A DNA stretch of 43,502 nt from an uncultured Bacteroidia bacterium (lineage in GTDB: Bacteria; Bacteroidota; Bacteroidia; Bacteroidales; UBA932), in assembly GCA_902801885.1 (NCBI GenBank), contig CADCJX010000020.1:1-43502 (forward strand), read 5' to 3'. The notes below the pieces were generated by a model, which saw only the letters and a list, made by a program, of their open reading frames with translations, did no database searches and had not been told where the DNA came from. A program made the translations under genes and the position numbers. Shown one piece after another: positions 8,342 through 18,529 of this stretch. How positions within the stretch are numbered: position 1 is the first letter of the stretch; every line of letters begins with the position of its first letter.

Positions 8342-11086
8342 TTAGAATCTCAGGATGATGGTAGGATCGAGCGGATAGCGTCCGAAATCCTTGCCATAGA
8401 TTGCGAGGCCACCATCAAGATCGTCGGCCGGAACGGTGAAACGAAGGGTAACCTTCCTGTCCCTGAGGATGTCCTCTGCAGGAATCTGGTCGAAAGGAAT
8501 GTCCATCTTGACCAGTTCTCCATAGGAACCGGCTTCCGACATGTGCCTTTCGTCAGGCTGGGAGCCCCATGAAAGGATACCCCTGTGGTCTGCAGGATCA
8601 TCAGAGAGATCATGCTTGCCTACCACCTTGCCATTGATGGAGACCTCAAGCTTGGAAGGCCACAGGACATTGTCAGTCATGGCATAGGAATTAGGAGACT
8701 TGCATGGATCGAAAGTTCCCTTTCCGAGCATGTAGTCACCCTGGATCTCGTCGCCTTCCTTGTCCTTGCCGAACTGCTGCTTTGCAGAAGCCTCGAAGAC
8801 AAGTTGTGCGGAAGAAACCTTCTCCAGGTCGATATCCTTAGGAAGCTCGATGGTGTACTCGAAGTAACCGTGGCCGAAGCCATCTACCTTGAGACCGCCG
8901 AAGATAGAGGTCTGCTTCGCTGACCATTCCTGTGCAGTGAAGGTAGCGGGAGCAAAGGTAATGAGACGTGCATTCTCAGGAACTGCGTCCTTACCGTCCT
9001 TTACCCTGAAGGTCGTGAAATTGCGGTGGAGCACCTGGCCCTTGTCATTCTTCAGGACAATCCTGAGCAGATAAAGTCCATTGGTCTCGGGCATCTGAAC
9101 CCTCTGGTTGGCAACGGGAGCGCTGAGGAAAGGCTGGAACTTGACCGGAATCGAGAGTTTCTCGAATGTGTGGAACTCTCCGAGGTTGTCCCAACCGACC
9201 AGTTCTGTGTCAATGGTAAGGTTGCCGGGATCCTTGTCCGTCATGAATGAGCCATAGAACGGAAGGTCCACCCAGCTTCCAGCCTTGTTTACCGTCCAGA
9301 GGTACTTGACAGGAGAGATGTAATAGAGGCTCTGGAAGTCTGCTATGGTCATGCCGGGAACGAGTTCGTCAAGTCCGTCGATCTTCGGGGAACGGTCGTA
9401 CTTGACATAGCCGTTCCACTCGTTGATAACATCGTGATGTTCGGTGTAAAGCCAGCCTGCGCACTTGGGATAGCGGCGGAAAGCATCCATCATGATGTGA
9501 TAGTCCCAGGTGTAGTCGCAGTCACCGGCACTGCCTTCGTAACCCCAGACATTGCCGCACTCGCTGTTGATCATGGGAGCTCCGTTCTGTGCATTGCCGC
9601 CGATGTAGTTGAAGGTGCTGCCAGGGAAGGTCTTGTCTGAATATTCCTTGATGGTATCCTCCCAGACATAGCCGCGGCAGTAGGCGTGCCAGGAGTTGAT
9701 GTCGGATTCGACGTGGTCATGGTTGCAGGCACTCTGGTCCTCCACCAGGCGGGAAGGGTCCAGGCTCTTGGTCAGATGATACATCGAGCGTACCCACTCC
9801 TGGGTCTCAGGAAGATAAGTACCGCCTGTGCGGAGACCCCAAGTCTCGTTGAAATTGACCCACGCGAATATGGACGGATGGTTGTAGTCACGTTCGACCT
9901 GCTCACGGAGGCAGTTCTCCCAGTCTTCGCGGGCCTCAGGCACCGGCTCTCCCCAGAAGTTCGGAGTGTCGGCCATGATCAGCAGACCGAGTTTGTCGGC
10001 CCAGTACAGTTTACGAGGCACCTCAACCTTGATGTGGATTCTGTTACCGTTCAGTCCGACCTTCTTGGAAAGCAGGATCTCGTTCTTCATGAACTCATCG
10101 GTGGGGAAGGTGTAGAAACCTTCCGGATGATAACTCTGGTCCAGGCAAAGCTGGAGATATAGAGGCTTGTTGTTGAGAGCCACATAGTTGTAGTCAGCAC
10201 CGGGGAAAGGCATCACGCTGACTTTACGCTGGCCGAAATAGGTGTTCACCTCATCCTCTTCACCAAGTGATGCGGTTACTTCATAGAGGAAAGGATCGTC
10301 GATATCCCAAAGATGCTGGTCCTTGATCGGGACTGTGAAGCTGGCCTTGTCCTGGCCGCCGATCTCAGCTGTGAAGGCATCCTGGTTACCGGTCTTGAAT
10401 GCAAGCTTGATGGACTCACCCTGGGCTGCATGTGCAGCGAGAGCGACATCGACCTTCACGTTAGAGTTGTCGATGTCGGGAGTGAAATGAAGAGACTTGA
10501 TGTAGTTCTCGCCGCGGGCCTCAAGATAGACAGTCTGCCAGATACCACGGGCATTGCCATAACCCTGCTTTCCGTAGAGGTGGGCATCGCTGGAAGTGTC
10601 GTCTGCCTTGATCAGGATCTGCTGTTTCCCTCCGAAACGTACATCCTTCAGTTCGCACTCGAAGGGAGTATAGCCGCCCTGGTGGCGTCCGATCTCCTGG
10701 CCATCCAGCCAGACCTGGGTGTCCCAGTCTGAAGCACCTATGACGAGGAAAACCCTCTTTCCCTTCCATGATTCAGGGACAGTGATCTCACGGCCATACC
10801 AGCCGATGTCGCCCTTGTCCTCAACCTCGGAAAGTTTGGAGCCCCAAGGGAAAGGAACGAGAATGCTCTGGTCGAGGACGGAGCAGTCATTGGCCGAGAG
10901 AGCCTTGGCTGCCAGAGACTCGTCAAAGGTAAATGCCCAGTGACCATTGAGATTGACCCATTGGGTACGCTCAAAATCCGGACGGGGATGCTCCGGAAGA
11001 GGAATGGACTCGGTTGTCCTGGTGTCATTACAAGCGCCCAGGAGCAACAGCCCAAGTGCGCAAAGAACTAACTGAACCTTCTTCAT
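8342..11086 (-). CDS. glycoside hydrolase family 2 protein, lipoprotein
   Basis: This 914-residue GH2 enzyme has a lipoprotein signal with lipobox LLGAC (Cys19). The N-terminal sugar-binding fold (about 35–190) includes GDIGWYGRE. The immunoglobulin-like domain follows (about 195–290), then the TIM barrel (about 300–600). The acid/base is Glu414 in NFNETWG and the nucleophile probably Glu509 in NSECGN. A further C-terminal β-rich region of about 280 residues makes it longer than the minimal family. GH2 covers β-galactosidases, β-glucuronidases, β-mannosidases and others, and the sequence alone does not settle the sugar. The gene follows the DUF2490 gene after 61 bases, which contain a possible promoter. 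Confidence 0.9.
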   Translation of the reverse strand: MKKVQLVLCALGLLLLGACNDTRTTESIPLPEHPRPDFERTQWVNLNGHWAFTFDESLAAKALSANDCSVLDQSILVPFPWGSKLSEVEDKGDIGWYGREITVPESWKGKRVFLVIGASDWDTQVWLDGQEIGRHQGGYTPFECELKDVRFGGKQQILIKADDTSSDAHLYGKQGYGNARGIWQTVYLEARGENYIKSLHFTPDIDNSNVKVDVALAAHAAQGESIKLAFKTGNQDAFTAEIGGQDKASFTVPIKDQHLWDIDDPFLYEVTASLGEEDEVNTYFGQRKVSVMPFPGADYNYVALNNKPLYLQLCLDQSYHPEGFYTFPTDEFMKNEILLSKKVGLNGNRIHIKVEVPRKLYWADKLGLLIMADTPNFWGEPVPEAREDWENCLREQVERDYNHPSIFAWVNFNETWGLRTGGTYLPETQEWVRSMYHLTKSLDPSRLVEDQSACNHDHVESDINSWHAYCRGYVWEDTIKEYSDKTFPGSTFNYIGGNAQNGAPMINSECGNVWGYEGSAGDCDYTWDYHIMMDAFRRYPKCAGWLYTEHHDVINEWNGYVKYDRSPKIDGLDELVPGMTIADFQSLYYISPVKYLWTVNKAGSWVDLPFYGSFMTDKDPGNLTIDTELVGWDNLGEFHTFEKLSIPVKFQPFLSAPVANQRVQMPETNGLYLLRIVLKNDKGQVLHRNFTTFRVKDGKDAVPENARLITFAPATFTAQEWSAKQTSIFGGLKVDGFGHGYFEYTIELPKDIDLEKVSSAQLVFEASAKQQFGKDKEGDEIQGDYMLGKGTFDPCKSPNSYAMTDNVLWPSKLEVSINGKVVGKHDLSDDPADHRGILSWGSQPDERHMSEAGSYGELVKMDIPFDQIPAEDILRDRKVTLRFTVPADDLDGGLAIYGKDFGRYPLDPTIILRF

Positions 11087-11128
11087 GATATTAATTTATA
11101 TTGGTTATTATCAAGATTCTGCCATTTA

Positions 11129-11136
11129 CAAAATTA
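11129..11136 (-). promoter_or_regulatory. possible internal -7 element before the GH2 gene
   Basis: The minus strand reads TAATTTTG, matching TAnnTTTG, about 43 bases before the GH2 start. No good -33 box is visible. It could give the GH2–phosphatase pair some independent transcription. Confidence 0.3.
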
Positions 11137-11147
11137 ATAAATTTCAG

Positions 11148-11798
11148 TTAAATGTCGACATTGAAACCCAGGCCGATAACATGTTCAGCCGGAATATCCC
11201 TGAAAGCATAGTACATGTAATATGCCTCGAACTGGATCTTGCCCGTAATGCCATAATCACAAGCGACATAATGCCTGGTCCGCTTCCACACGTCTCCCCA
11301 TGTGAAAACCTCGACTGCCAGATACGGTGAGAAACGCGTGTCGGGGATGTCATACTGAACTTTAAGCCGCGAACGAAGTATGTTTCCCTGAGTTCCCAGG
11401 GAAGGCGTCCAGTCATGCATGTAACGTTCCCTGATGGACGCCGAGAATGAGCCTTCCTTCAGTGTGGCCATGACGTCGAAGACCGCCTTGTGGGTAGCGT
11501 ATGATGGGTACTGTATGTAGTCGTATGCAAGGTCAGCCTTCAGCCACGGCAGGATCTTGACACCAAAGGTGGTCCTGGTGTACCAGTCCTGGAAACGCTT
11601 GTATTGGAAGTTGTCATGTTCGAAGTAGAACTTGGCGAAGAAAGGGCTGCCGTCAAAATCATGGTTTATGTCTATGAATTCCCATCCCCCGAAAGTGTTG
11701 TCCTCCGCCTCCTGGGCAGAAAGGCGCACAGGAATCAGCAGGAAGAATGCAAGGACTGGATATAGGATGAACCTGACTCTACTCATTTGGTTCTTCAA
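11148..11798 (-). CDS. DUF2490-like outer-membrane β-barrel protein
   Basis: This 216-residue protein has a signal peptide (about 1–29, ending RLSAQ). The rest consists of alternating amphipathic β-strands rich in Tyr, Phe and Trp, such as QDWYTRTTFGVKILPWLKA. It ends in a hydrophobic GLGFNVDI strand like a barrel protein with a C-terminal Bam signal. It resembles the DUF2490 family, whose function is unknown; a small pore or surface protein is plausible. Its start overlaps the 3' end of the GH43–GH106 gene by 20 bases, implying translational coupling. A second Met four codons in (11786) could be the start. Confidence 0.65.
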   Translation of the reverse strand: MKNQMSRVRFILYPVLAFFLLIPVRLSAQEAEDNTFGGWEFIDINHDFDGSPFFAKFYFEHDNFQYKRFQDWYTRTTFGVKILPWLKADLAYDYIQYPSYATHKAVFDVMATLKEGSFSASIRERYMHDWTPSLGTQGNILRSRLKVQYDIPDTRFSPYLAVEVFTWGDVWKRTRHYVACDYGITGKIQFEAYYMYYAFRDIPAEHVIGLGFNVDI

Positions 11799-14700
11799 TT
11801 ATTAATCTGACCGGCCCTGTGAGACCAGCTGGCTGAAGTGGAGAGTCTTTCTTGAAGTAGGACCATATTGCAAAAGCCTTACGACCCTTGGAAGGGCGTG
11901 GCTCACCTTTCAGGAACCACTCAGGGAACTCCTTCACAGCCCTGCCCATGTCATCCCCCCTGTCTTTTCCCCACTCGAAGTCCGGCTCATGCTTTTCGTC
12001 ACCGATCATCCTGTTGGCCCAGTTATTGGTCACGGCAACTTCAACCAGGTTATTCCCTTTCTTCACGAAATCAGTGATGTCGGCACAATAGGGAGGATAC
12101 CAGAGTACTGCAACCTTGCGGCCGTTTACCGCCAGTTCTGCAATGTCATTGAGTTCTCCAAGATCAAGCAGGACACGTTTTCCTCCGGCGAAATCCTCTT
12201 TCCCAAGACTTATCTTCAAAGAATATGTTGCAGTCCCTGAGAAGTACCTGATCCGTTCCTCATCGGCCCGGCTGAAATCCTGAAGCCTGAACGACTTGAT
12301 GCTGAACGGATCATCCACCTTGGGGACGAAGGTCACATCCCAGACATCTCCTGCAGGCTTGATGGCCTTGGACTTTGGGACAAAGTTACTCTCCTTCTGA
12401 TAAAAGGTCCCGATGCGTGGAAGCACCACGAACATGGACTGTCCGGCCGCCAGCCTGATCCTGACCGAATCCTCAACGGCAGAATCAGGAGCAACGGATA
12501 CCTTCCCGGAATATGGGTCCCAATACTCCGGACGGATTGACGGGTCACTGGGGGCAAGGGCCAAAGTCACTGGATCTTTGCCTTGGTTTACGGCAAAATA
12601 AATGTCTGAATCAGAGGTCTTGCGGCGAATCCAATTATCAGTAAGGTCTTCCAGGGCCCCCTGCCTCAACATCATCTGGCAGCGGGACAGATAGGTAAAG
12701 AAAGCCTTTCCTGGTTCGAACCAGGTCTGGTTGCGACCGAAATGGGTTCCCCACCATCCCATGCCCATCCCGGGCTGGTACCTGTCATCGAAAGGCTGAT
12801 GTACCCAGTGGTGAAGGAACAATAGGTTCGCCCCTGAAACGAAGGCTCCGTCCGCACTGTTCTTCAGGAATTCAGGGTCCTCAGTATAATGGCTGTCGGT
12901 AGGCCATCCGGTGAAAGCCTCCGCACCGACAATATTCTTTCCGTATTCTCGGGCCTTGTCAACGATCGTCCGGGAAATGCGGCCAGAACTGTAAGTCCAA
13001 AACTCTCCCATCGGAAGGTCTGCAAGAGACACCGATTCCGCAGTGTCAAAGGGGCCTGAATATGGTTCCCAAAACAGTTGCAGCCCTTCAGCGTTGATCT
13101 TGTCCCTGGCAACCCTGAAACCGTTGTCAATGAACATCCTGCTGACCGTTCTCTTCATGTCTTCATCGAATCTCTTGGAGAACTCCCCTTCCGGAGAAGA
13201 GTCCTTGAGGGCGAAACCGGGAACCGGATCATAGCCGTTCATTTCTTCGAACTTTTCCCTGAAACCCTCGGTCCAGTTCTGGTCGCCGGCCTCGTAGCTG
13301 TCAATCAGAAGATGCGTGAATGAGTCCCCGAAATACTTCCCAACATGTTCCTTAAGTGGGCCCAGGACATTATCCCAGTGGTATGAAGAAATCTCCGCAT
13401 TCATCTTGTCTGCCTCCAGGGTCTTCCCAAGCACATCTTCCGGGACAGGATGCGGAAAAGCCATGGTACAGGCGTGGCCGATACGATAGAGCGTCCATTT
13501 TCCGGCAGGGGCATTCCACTCCAAAATGCCGGAAGGATCCATCTTCCCTGTAAGATCCACGACTTCCTCCCTCGCCGGATTGTCTTTAGCAGGGACTGCC
13601 ATTACCGCTATGTCATGAAACTGGCCCGCCTTCTCCACCAGATCGGTGTAGAATGAGAAAGAAGGAAGCTCAGGGACAGGGAGGGAAACCCTTACAGTCC
13701 CGCCCCCGTCCACGGAGACCTTGCTCATCACTACTTTCTGCATGCCCTGGTCTTCAGAGATCCAGGGCCCTCCGGTCGTACTGTAGCCGGGAGAATTATG
13801 TAGGCCTATCTTCAGGCCCAACTCCCGGGCGACCTCGGCCGCATATTCAATGGCCTCCCAATACTTCGGACTCCTGTACTTCTGGTCCGGCCAGGGGTTG
13901 TTCCCGATTGGTTGTTCCGATTCCTGTACAGCTGAAGTAAGGTTGAAAATGGTCGCCCCGGCTATGCCGGCCTCTTTCATGGCTTCAAGATCCCGGCGTA
14001 TTCCTTCCTTCGAGAAATTGGGGCCCATCCAATGCCACCAGACATAGGGACGGTACTTCATCGGAGGCTGGACAAACATTCCGGCAAGTCCTTCCATATC
14101 CTGGACCAGGGACGGTTTTCCAGACTCTGAGAAAGAAAACCAATCAAGGCTGAACAAATCCTCTCCGCCTTCGGGGCCCTCGAATTCCATGCGCAATGCA
14201 TGGACTCCCTTGATCCTGGAAACCTTCGACGAGACAGTGATCCAGCCACTGGTGGAAGGGACATCGATACTCCCTAGCAGACGTCCTCCTTCCCCGTCCT
14301 CCAGCAGACGGATGGTTCCACCTCTCCCTGAACGGACATGTACCGTAAATAAGCGTGCCCCTTTCCCGAAATCAAGGTATTTCCAGACGGCCGAATCGCC
14401 AGACCGGATGCCTCCGAGTTCTTCGCTTCCACTCGTTCCCTCCATGCCGCGTATCCGGACGTTTCCTCCCATCAGGCAGGCCCTCGCAGCATCTGTCCTG
14501 GAGAATGCATCCAGAGGAGCGCCAGCGCCCTGGGAAGTCATCTCGACCTCGTCGATCGTTCCATCTTCGTTGAAACTTATCGGCTCGATACATGCTTTCC
14601 TCATCGACCTGCTGGCATGGGTCGAACGATGGTAAAGGACATACCACCGATCCCCGAACTTGACCAGCGAACCATGGTTGTTCCAGGTCTCCGGATCGCA

Positions 14701-15411
14701 TCCGGCATTGTCTATGATCACTCCCTTGTACTCATAGGGGCCAAGTGGCGACGTCGACATCGAATACCCGAGGCAGGTGGGGCGCCCTTTACGGCTGATG
14801 TCCGCATAGATGAAATAGTAGTACTTCCCGCGCTTGATAACATAACTTCCTTCATGGAAATAATGGTCCTTCTCAGTAACTATGCCGTCCACCATGGAGG
14901 ATAGGTCGAGAGTCTTCAAGTCGGGATTCATCTTCGCACCCTTGGCAGAGAACTGTCCCCAGAAATAATAAGCCTGCCCATCATCGTCTATGAATATGTT
15001 GGGATCGATCTGCTTCGGCCCTTCGATCTTCACGGCGTCCCTGAACGGTCCGACGGGAGAATCCGACACGGCCACGAATTCATCCCCTCCTGGATTCTCG
15101 AAATAGAGGTAATAGGTTCCATCCTTGTACATCATGTCCGGTGCGTAAATCGTGCTCTCCCACCTGAAAGAATCTGAATGAAGCGTCCAGTCCTTCAGGT
15201 CTGCCGAAGAAAGTACATGGTAGCGGTCGGAGCAATAATGCTTAGGATCAAGATCCAGGGAACCATAGATATAGAGTCTTCCGTCAAGCCCTACCCTCGA
15301 AGTCGGATCGGCAATGTAGACTCCGGGAGGCGAGATAGGGTTCTGTGCCAAAACGGCAAGGGACAGGCACAGGAATGCTAGGAAGAAACAGGCTTTTCTC
15401 ATAGCTTTCAA
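11779..15411 (-). CDS. GH43–GH106 fusion glycoside hydrolase
   Basis: This 1210-residue exported protein (signal peptide about 1–23) joins two enzymes. Residues about 28–300 are a GH43 five-bladed propeller with the expected triad: Asp35 (IADPTS), Asp136 (IDPNIF) and Glu187 (HEGSY). GH43 members are mostly arabinofuranosidases, xylosidases or galactosidases. Residues about 310–430 look like a β-sandwich carbohydrate-binding module. Residues about 448–1210 are a GH106 α-L-rhamnosidase, with YVWWHWMGPNFSKEGI at its start, the motif IDSYEAGDQNWTEGF, and a terminal galactose-binding-like fold. The gene lies 10 bases after the single-domain GH106 gene. The frame is open throughout, so this is not a split or joined pseudogene. 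Confidence 0.88.
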   Translation of the reverse strand: MKAMRKACFFLAFLCLSLAVLAQNPISPPGVYIADPTSRVGLDGRLYIYGSLDLDPKHYCSDRYHVLSSADLKDWTLHSDSFRWESTIYAPDMMYKDGTYYLYFENPGGDEFVAVSDSPVGPFRDAVKIEGPKQIDPNIFIDDDGQAYYFWGQFSAKGAKMNPDLKTLDLSSMVDGIVTEKDHYFHEGSYVIKRGKYYYFIYADISRKGRPTCLGYSMSTSPLGPYEYKGVIIDNAGCDPETWNNHGSLVKFGDRWYVLYHRSTHASRSMRKACIEPISFNEDGTIDEVEMTSQGAGAPLDAFSRTDAARACLMGGNVRIRGMEGTSGSEELGGIRSGDSAVWKYLDFGKGARLFTVHVRSGRGGTIRLLEDGEGGRLLGSIDVPSTSGWITVSSKVSRIKGVHALRMEFEGPEGGEDLFSLDWFSFSESGKPSLVQDMEGLAGMFVQPPMKYRPYVWWHWMGPNFSKEGIRRDLEAMKEAGIAGATIFNLTSAVQESEQPIGNNPWPDQKYRSPKYWEAIEYAAEVARELGLKIGLHNSPGYSTTGGPWISEDQGMQKVVMSKVSVDGGGTVRVSLPVPELPSFSFYTDLVEKAGQFHDIAVMAVPAKDNPAREEVVDLTGKMDPSGILEWNAPAGKWTLYRIGHACTMAFPHPVPEDVLGKTLEADKMNAEISSYHWDNVLGPLKEHVGKYFGDSFTHLLIDSYEAGDQNWTEGFREKFEEMNGYDPVPGFALKDSSPEGEFSKRFDEDMKRTVSRMFIDNGFRVARDKINAEGLQLFWEPYSGPFDTAESVSLADLPMGEFWTYSSGRISRTIVDKAREYGKNIVGAEAFTGWPTDSHYTEDPEFLKNSADGAFVSGANLLFLHHWVHQPFDDRYQPGMGMGWWGTHFGRNQTWFEPGKAFFTYLSRCQMMLRQGALEDLTDNWIRRKTSDSDIYFAVNQGKDPVTLALAPSDPSIRPEYWDPYSGKVSVAPDSAVEDSVRIRLAAGQSMFVVLPRIGTFYQKESNFVPKSKAIKPAGDVWDVTFVPKVDDPFSIKSFRLQDFSRADEERIRYFSGTATYSLKISLGKEDFAGGKRVLLDLGELNDIAELAVNGRKVAVLWYPPYCADITDFVKKGNNLVEVAVTNNWANRMIGDEKHEPDFEWGKDRGDDMGRAVKEFPEWFLKGEPRPSKGRKAFAIWSYFKKDSPLQPAGLTGPVRLIIEEPNE

Positions 15412-15421
15412 TTATCTTGTA

Positions 15422-18400
15422 TCAGTATTCAACAATGACCTCCACAGGTCCCAGCAAGCCTGAACTCTGAAGTTCATCCCCAGCCTTCCATGGCTGGATG
15501 TTCGTCCAGGTCAGGCGCTTGTCTGCGGGAAGGTTCTCATCTGCAATCAAACGGTTGCGCCAGTTGTTCCATACCCTGATTTCCAGGATGTTTTCCCCTT
15601 CCTTGACCAAGGAACCGATGTCCAGGCGATAGGGGAAGGTCCAGGCACCTCCGGCATCCTTGCCGTTCACCTTGACGGATGCGATGACCATAGCCTCGCC
15701 CAGATCAAGGGTCAAATGAGCCCCCTTGACATCCTTTTCCTTGAGAGTAAAGGTGTTGGTGTAAAGGGCACTGCCTGAAAAATAACGGACTGCCGGATCT
15801 TTTTCCGACGTCCAATCCACCAGCCTGGAGAAAGTCCGGGAGAAGGCCGGATTGCCGGCAGAGGCATCAAAATCGACCTTCCAGGAAGTCCTGTCCATCC
15901 CGATCCTTGACATCCCCGATGTGGCGGATGGTTTGGCGGCATCGCGGCGGAAGACTATGAATGCACTTTCAAGACGGTCAAGGCTAAGCTTCACTTGTCC
16001 TGAAGAGGACTTCACATTGCCACGGACCTTTCCCGAAACCGGATTCCAAACCTCAGCCTCAAGGGAAGGATCGACCCGGAACAATGCCGAGACCTCGACC
16101 GGAGTGTCTTCCTGGTTGGAAACGAAGAATATTTCTCCATCCTGTCCGAGAGTGCGGTGTATGAAGGAAAGCTTTGCCTCGCCTTCATAGTGGAAATCAG
16201 GAGCTATACCCAGATCCGAGAAAATGGTCTCCATCGTTGTTCCATCGGGATACACTCGTCCGGCGCCACATCTGCCGCTTCCGTTCCATATCTTTGAAGA
16301 CAGTTCCTTTACCCTGAGGTCGGCTTTCCCGTAATCCTGAAGGCTGGGTGAACGCAGGGGTGCCGGCCCCAATATCGCAAGGCCCTGACGGACAAAATCA
16401 TAGATCCTCTCAAGCATCTCGGGACGCATGGTCTCCTGCCTTGGGAGGACAAGCACACTGTACTCCATCCCGCTGTCCAGGACCAAACGTCCATCGACCA
16501 CTCTGGCGTGATCCTTAAGAATCTCGGCATTGATGTAGTCGAAAGAATAGCCTTCAGGGAGCGGAGGGTCACAGACACCTGTCATCTTAGGAGCATCTTC
16601 TCCGATGAAATAGGCTGCATCAGCCACATAATGTCCTTGCTGGAGCAACAGGTTGCACCTTTTCAGATAATCCACAAAAGAGCCAAAACCGTCAAACCAG
16701 GCATTGTTGCGGTTGAATTCATTGCCGAACCACGCATCCAGGCCAGGCTTCCTGTCATCCGGCTGCTGGATGTAGAGATGGAGAAGGCTTGCGTTGATCC
16801 CTTCGCAGAAAAAGCGGTCAACCCTCTGCTTCATAAGCCTTGGATAGCGGTTGAACTGAGGCGACCCTGCTGTACATGACTCAGCCCAGATCCTGTCCTT
16901 GCCGTAGATGTGACCGCATGACGACGCAGCACGGTTCTCTATGTCGCCAAGGCTTCCCTCACTCCAGAACTCTCCGGCAATCTGGTCAGACTGACCACCG
17001 TACATGAGGAATTCTCCAGGGAATCCCCAATGACCATAATTTTCCAACCAGCTTTCCATCCCGTGCTTATGGCATTCCTCCCTGAGACCGCCGACATAGT
17101 CATAGGCCACACGGTCCGCTACCAAACGGCGCAGGTCCCAGAGGAAGCGGTCTGACTGGTCGGCACCGCCGACCACGGTGCCCTTCAGAACTGGAAGCCA
17201 GGGGATCGGAGAGTAACCATAAGTCTTCTCGAACACCTCGGCCATGTCGTCGGTCCAGTTCTGGCTGCCTGTCTCATAGCTGTCCTCGACCACAACTTTC
17301 CAAGTCTTCCTGTCTTGGGAAGGAATCCTGCGTATAATCTCACCAATATAGGCATCAAAATGGTCACCGATATAGCGTTTGTTGATCTTGTCGACCTCCA
17401 GTCCGGTACCCTCCTCGACTGCGGGCGAATTGGTCACACCCGTGGATTCCATGTAGGTAGTCAGGACAGTCCATTCTCCGACAGGAGCCTGCCAAAGAAT
17501 GCGCCCGTTTACCATCTGCGAGGTCAGGTCAATGACTTTGGAAGGATCGACATAGAAGTTTCTGTCTCCACTTTCAGAGGGAGTATCCCACATGTAATAG
17601 TCCCACATCGGAAGAGGATCCTGGAAAACTTTGGCGAGGGACTTGTCAACATACCTCTCTACGGCTGGGACTTCCGATAGCGTGACTACGATCTCGTCTT
17701 TCGGTGGTTTGTCGATGAAGAGGGCATAACTCCCGAACCGTGTCTCGGGAAGAGACTCAACCCAAGGAGCAAAAGGCTTGAAACCGGTATTCAGGTTGAC
17801 ATTATGCCTGTCATAGACAAAGGATGCAAGTTCCCGCCCGTCATCCTTGACAAGGCGGACAGGGGTATTCACCGTTCCGCCACACTGCAAAGTCAGAGTC
17901 CTTGCGATAAAGGGATTCTCTGGTTCAAGTTCAACCCTCAAAGGGCCTTCTTCCCCACCCTTTATCTTCCAGGACTGTGAAACTCCTTTTACCCTGGGAT
18001 AAGCCACTACGGAGATGATGTGGTCAAGAGGGACGTCCGGGAAATTCAGGACTACACTCCGGCCATCGGCAGTGACGTGCTTCTCGTTGAATTCCACGTA
18101 TTTCATACTCTGTTCCGGAGTTATCCACGGCCCACCGGACTGGCTCCAACCGGGACAGTTGAACATTCCGATCTCGATTCCGAGGTCCCCGGCTGTCTTC
18201 ATGGCCTGGCGGGTGATGTCCCACCATTCTTCAGAAAAGAGCCTTACATCTCCTTGAGGAAAATTATCAGTGGCCTGGTTGCCTATGAAAGCACGGTTGA
18301 TCCCAACCTTTTTCATGGCCTGAAGATCCTTGACGACGCCTTCCTTGGATATGTTGTTGTTGATCCAATACCAGTACACTCCGATGCGGACGGAATCCGG

Positions 18401-18529
18401 TGGTGTACCGAAACCTTCCTGCAACCGGTTCAGCCCAGAAGATGAATCCTGCGAACAGACCGCCGCAGGAAATGACACGGCCAGTGCGGAAAGCATGCAC
18501 ATCCGGCGTAAAATGGTCATTATTCTCAT
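15422..18529 (-). CDS. GH106 α-L-rhamnosidase
   Basis: This 1035-residue exported enzyme (signal peptide about 1–26) has the GH106 N-terminal signature VYWYWINNNISKEGVVKDL (about 51–69) and the conserved VEDSYETGSQNWTDD segment (about 415–428), also present in the neighbouring fusion. It ends in a β-sandwich with LTLDLGEAMVIASVKVNG. GH106 enzymes release terminal L-rhamnose, in Bacteroides from complex pectins. The ATG overlaps the stop of the upstream GDPD–GH43–GH95 gene in an ATGA arrangement, so the two are translationally coupled. A second Met at codon 4 is an alternative start. Confidence 0.9.
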   Translation of the reverse strand: MRIMTILRRMCMLSALAVSFPAAVCSQDSSSGLNRLQEGFGTPPDSVRIGVYWYWINNNISKEGVVKDLQAMKKVGINRAFIGNQATDNFPQGDVRLFSEEWWDITRQAMKTAGDLGIEIGMFNCPGWSQSGGPWITPEQSMKYVEFNEKHVTADGRSVVLNFPDVPLDHIISVVAYPRVKGVSQSWKIKGGEEGPLRVELEPENPFIARTLTLQCGGTVNTPVRLVKDDGRELASFVYDRHNVNLNTGFKPFAPWVESLPETRFGSYALFIDKPPKDEIVVTLSEVPAVERYVDKSLAKVFQDPLPMWDYYMWDTPSESGDRNFYVDPSKVIDLTSQMVNGRILWQAPVGEWTVLTTYMESTGVTNSPAVEEGTGLEVDKINKRYIGDHFDAYIGEIIRRIPSQDRKTWKVVVEDSYETGSQNWTDDMAEVFEKTYGYSPIPWLPVLKGTVVGGADQSDRFLWDLRRLVADRVAYDYVGGLREECHKHGMESWLENYGHWGFPGEFLMYGGQSDQIAGEFWSEGSLGDIENRAASSCGHIYGKDRIWAESCTAGSPQFNRYPRLMKQRVDRFFCEGINASLLHLYIQQPDDRKPGLDAWFGNEFNRNNAWFDGFGSFVDYLKRCNLLLQQGHYVADAAYFIGEDAPKMTGVCDPPLPEGYSFDYINAEILKDHARVVDGRLVLDSGMEYSVLVLPRQETMRPEMLERIYDFVRQGLAILGPAPLRSPSLQDYGKADLRVKELSSKIWNGSGRCGAGRVYPDGTTMETIFSDLGIAPDFHYEGEAKLSFIHRTLGQDGEIFFVSNQEDTPVEVSALFRVDPSLEAEVWNPVSGKVRGNVKSSSGQVKLSLDRLESAFIVFRRDAAKPSATSGMSRIGMDRTSWKVDFDASAGNPAFSRTFSRLVDWTSEKDPAVRYFSGSALYTNTFTLKEKDVKGAHLTLDLGEAMVIASVKVNGKDAGGAWTFPYRLDIGSLVKEGENILEIRVWNNWRNRLIADENLPADKRLTWTNIQPWKAGDELQSSGLLGPVEVIVEY

